Source: Druceiella hillmani (Eukaryota > Arthropoda > Insecta > Lepidoptera > Hepialidae). From it: a stretch of 64,000 nucleotides of DNA. Each line of letters begins with the position of its first letter. Position 1 is the first letter of the stretch. Location: contig JAYKKI010000066.1 of NCBI GenBank assembly GCA_039881145.1, positions 8,319,501-8,383,500 of the forward strand, written 5' to 3'. The notes under the pieces are model-generated. The model had not been told where the DNA came from, ran no database searches, and saw nothing but the letters and a program-made list of their open reading frames with translations. Shown here one piece after another: positions 61,957 through 64,000 of the stretch. Made by a program: the position numbers and the translations under genes.

Positions 61957-61992
61957 TTGAATATATTTGGCATTAATTTTGTAGAAATTCAT
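61957..61992 (+). repeat. Isolated tail of the foldback family
   Basis: 'ttgaatatatttggcattaa' followed by 'ttttgtagaaattcat' equals the one-sided tail of the foldback elements, but no hairpin follows. Either a decayed insertion, or the tail exists as a separate repeat. Confidence 0.55.
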
Positions 61993-62264
61993 AAAAACCT
62001 TTATTCCTTAAATTATACGTAATATAACAAAAGAACAGTACTGCATACCAAAAATAGGAAATATAATCGAAGAAAATGTTTGAACGCGGTATTTGAGGTA
62101 CTATTCACCATGATCCTTACATAAAGATTTTTGTGATTTTACTTGAATTTTTGTAAAAGAATAACACTTTAAGGAAAATATTACTTTCATTTAATATCTA
62201 ACTCGAGACGTTTGACTTTTCATTATGCCGCCGAAAATACATTATTTGCTATTCTGTTCTTTTC

Positions 62265-62806
62265 GTTCTTAGGGCTCAGTAGCCAAAGAGTAAAAGTAGA
62301 AATTTTATGATTTCGTCCTGTCCATATGTTTGTCTGTGACAGCCATTTTACTCGGATACTATTGGCACTACGTAGATGACATTTGGATAGTAGGTGTCTT
62401 TTAGGAACCATTATACAATGGATTTGTGTAACTGAGGAATGAAAAAATCCAGTGCACATAGGCGTGTTAGGTATCGTTAGACAGGTTTTAAAAATTATAT
62501 ATGTACTAAAATACCTTTTTTTATTTGTGTCAGTAGTTAGTGAGATATGCACTTCTAAAGTCTTAAAAGGTGTGTGTCCTTCTCCAACTTTTCGACTGAT
62601 GTATTTAAAATTCTAAGAAAAAGTTAGTTAATAAAACTTAAAATAAACTTTCAAATAAAATTGATTTGAATTAGAGTTATTGTGCAGTTTTTGAGACATG
62701 GGATAATTTCGATGCCGACCACAGTAATAACTTTGTTTTTCGCAGTGTCTTGGAGAAATACAAACTTGGAGATTACAACTTTAGTATTGTCTGGTGCCAG
62801 GAACTT
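62265..62806 (+). mobile_element. Dispersed lepidopteran-type repeat, 3'-truncated copy
   Basis: Parallels the copy at 29657-30336: 'ttcttagggctcagtagcca', 'aggtatcgttagacaggttt', 'agttattgtgcagtttttga', 'gagaaatacaaacttggaga', then stops at 'gtgccaggaacttgg' before the 'gactcgcactt' end. Same orientation as the other copy. Confidence 0.65.
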
Positions 62807-64000
62807 GGTAGTTTTTTTCAATAATCGATATGGTTGTTCAAATCAATGACAAAATAAACACTAAAATATACGTAAACATGGCGAAGATATCACTTTATGT
62901 ATTAGGATAAAAACCTCAATCACCCTTCGCCATGGATAAGTCAAAATCAATAGAGCGATCAAATGTATTTATAATAGTGCGTTACAAGCTATTCGTGGTT
63001 ATTTTAGAATATGGAATGTCATAAAACATATGCTTATTCCATGATTACGTAGAAGGAGCCATAGGATAAAAATAGAACAATATCCAAATTGAAACAGTAA
63101 TGACGCTTTTGGGTTCAATATTTCAAAAATTTTCTAATAAAATTATTTCTTTTTGACGTCGATAGGCTGAGTGTTTTTTTTTCACGATGTGGTTTAGATA
63201 TACGTACTAAGCAGTTTATTAAGTTGACACGTCTAATGGGGTAGGTTTTATGAAAATTGTCCACTTATTCTTTCTGTTGGAGTTGTAGAGAATTCAATGT
63301 TAGATAGAAACTTTTTTTTAATTTTTCTTATTCTCTCTAAGATATTTAGTTATAAAATGATCGTTAAGGAAGCAAATTTATCATAAAATTTCAGACAGCG
63401 CTAACTCAGTAAATTACTTTGGATATAATTTTTATAAATTACTGTCAAAAATTCAAGTTAACCTAATCATGCATCAGAACTCTATATTTTTGGACAGCTT
63501 TATTTTAATACATATTTAAGTTAAAATTAAAATTGGCGCGATAAGAGTTTTCGTCATAAATGTTATATATCTATTTTCCGTTTTTCTTACTTTTTTCCCT
63601 AATTATTTTCTGACTTGAAGACCGTTATATGTATTATAAATTATTTAAAAATTTTCCTTCTATTTTTCACGTTATATAGGCCGGAACAATATCCTTGATG
63701 GTTATTTGAAAATGATATTAAACTATAATTTTGAGTAATGTTATTGTATAAATTAATTGTATTTTTTTTAACTTTCCGCTTAACGGATATTAAAATGAAG
63801 CCTTTTTACTAGCTTGCTTGGATTACAATCAGCTCTTTTTATGAACCACCTCTGTAAAAAATTACTCTGACACATAAAAGGATGAAGAATCAAGTTAATT
63901 TAATCAATTTTTCGTCTTCCTAACTTTTATTGGAAATTTTAGCATTAATTTCACTAAGTTAAAATTGCTTCCATATATTATTTTAGGCTTTCAAATCCTA

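Overview
This window looks like part of an insect nuclear genome, most likely from a moth or butterfly (Lepidoptera). It is very AT-rich, has long (TA)n, (CA)n and (CT)n microsatellites, and has almost no long reading frames. It carries relics of Tc1/mariner transposons and non-LTR retrotransposons. Several dispersed repeats have wording I remember from lepidopteran genomes: repeats opening with a 'ttagggttccgta'-type sequence, a repeat ending near 'gactcgcactt', elements bounded by 'ccgacttcaaaaaa', and 'actagcgacccg' fragments. That recognition is from memory and was not searched. No bacterial features, tRNA, rRNA or CRISPR array were seen.

The one protein-coding gene I can support is on the minus strand: the 5' part of an immunoglobulin-superfamily adhesion gene of the Dpr-interacting-protein (DIP, 'lachesin-like') group, closest in memory to DIP-delta. 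The first coding exon (35067-35145, plus 5' leader) encodes a start codon and a hydrophobic signal peptide. It ends with one base of a split codon at a GTAAGT donor. The second coding exon (18751-18857) starts with the other two bases of that codon after a good acceptor. It encodes the start of the first Ig domain and ends in phase 0 at a GTATGT donor. The coding intron between them is 16,209 bases. The remaining Ig domains must lie beyond base 1. A possible acceptor at 35342-35343 suggests that a non-coding first exon and the promoter lie further right, perhaps near one of the GC-richer islands at 45.1-45.4 kb or 52.9-53.4 kb.

Layout: 1-18750 is the next intron. It holds a mariner relic, a diverged segmental duplication (about 2990-5050), 67-80-base and 266-base tandem repeats, two foldback elements and a 5'-truncated LINE. 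Bases 18858-35066 are the first coding intron, with a POU-octamer-bearing GC island, a Tc1/mariner-superfamily transposase relic, three or four foldback copies, and dispersed repeats. Bases 35342-64000 are upstream sequence, mostly repeats: a 126-132-base array inside a 'ccgacttc' element, a 160-base array, interleaved duplications, LINE ends, and a long-form foldback copy.

The most noticeable non-gene signal is a family of near-perfect long-hairpin (foldback) elements. They have a one-sided tail, are present at least seven times plus remnants, and many lie inside the DIP introns, where they would be transcribed as double-stranded RNA hairpins.
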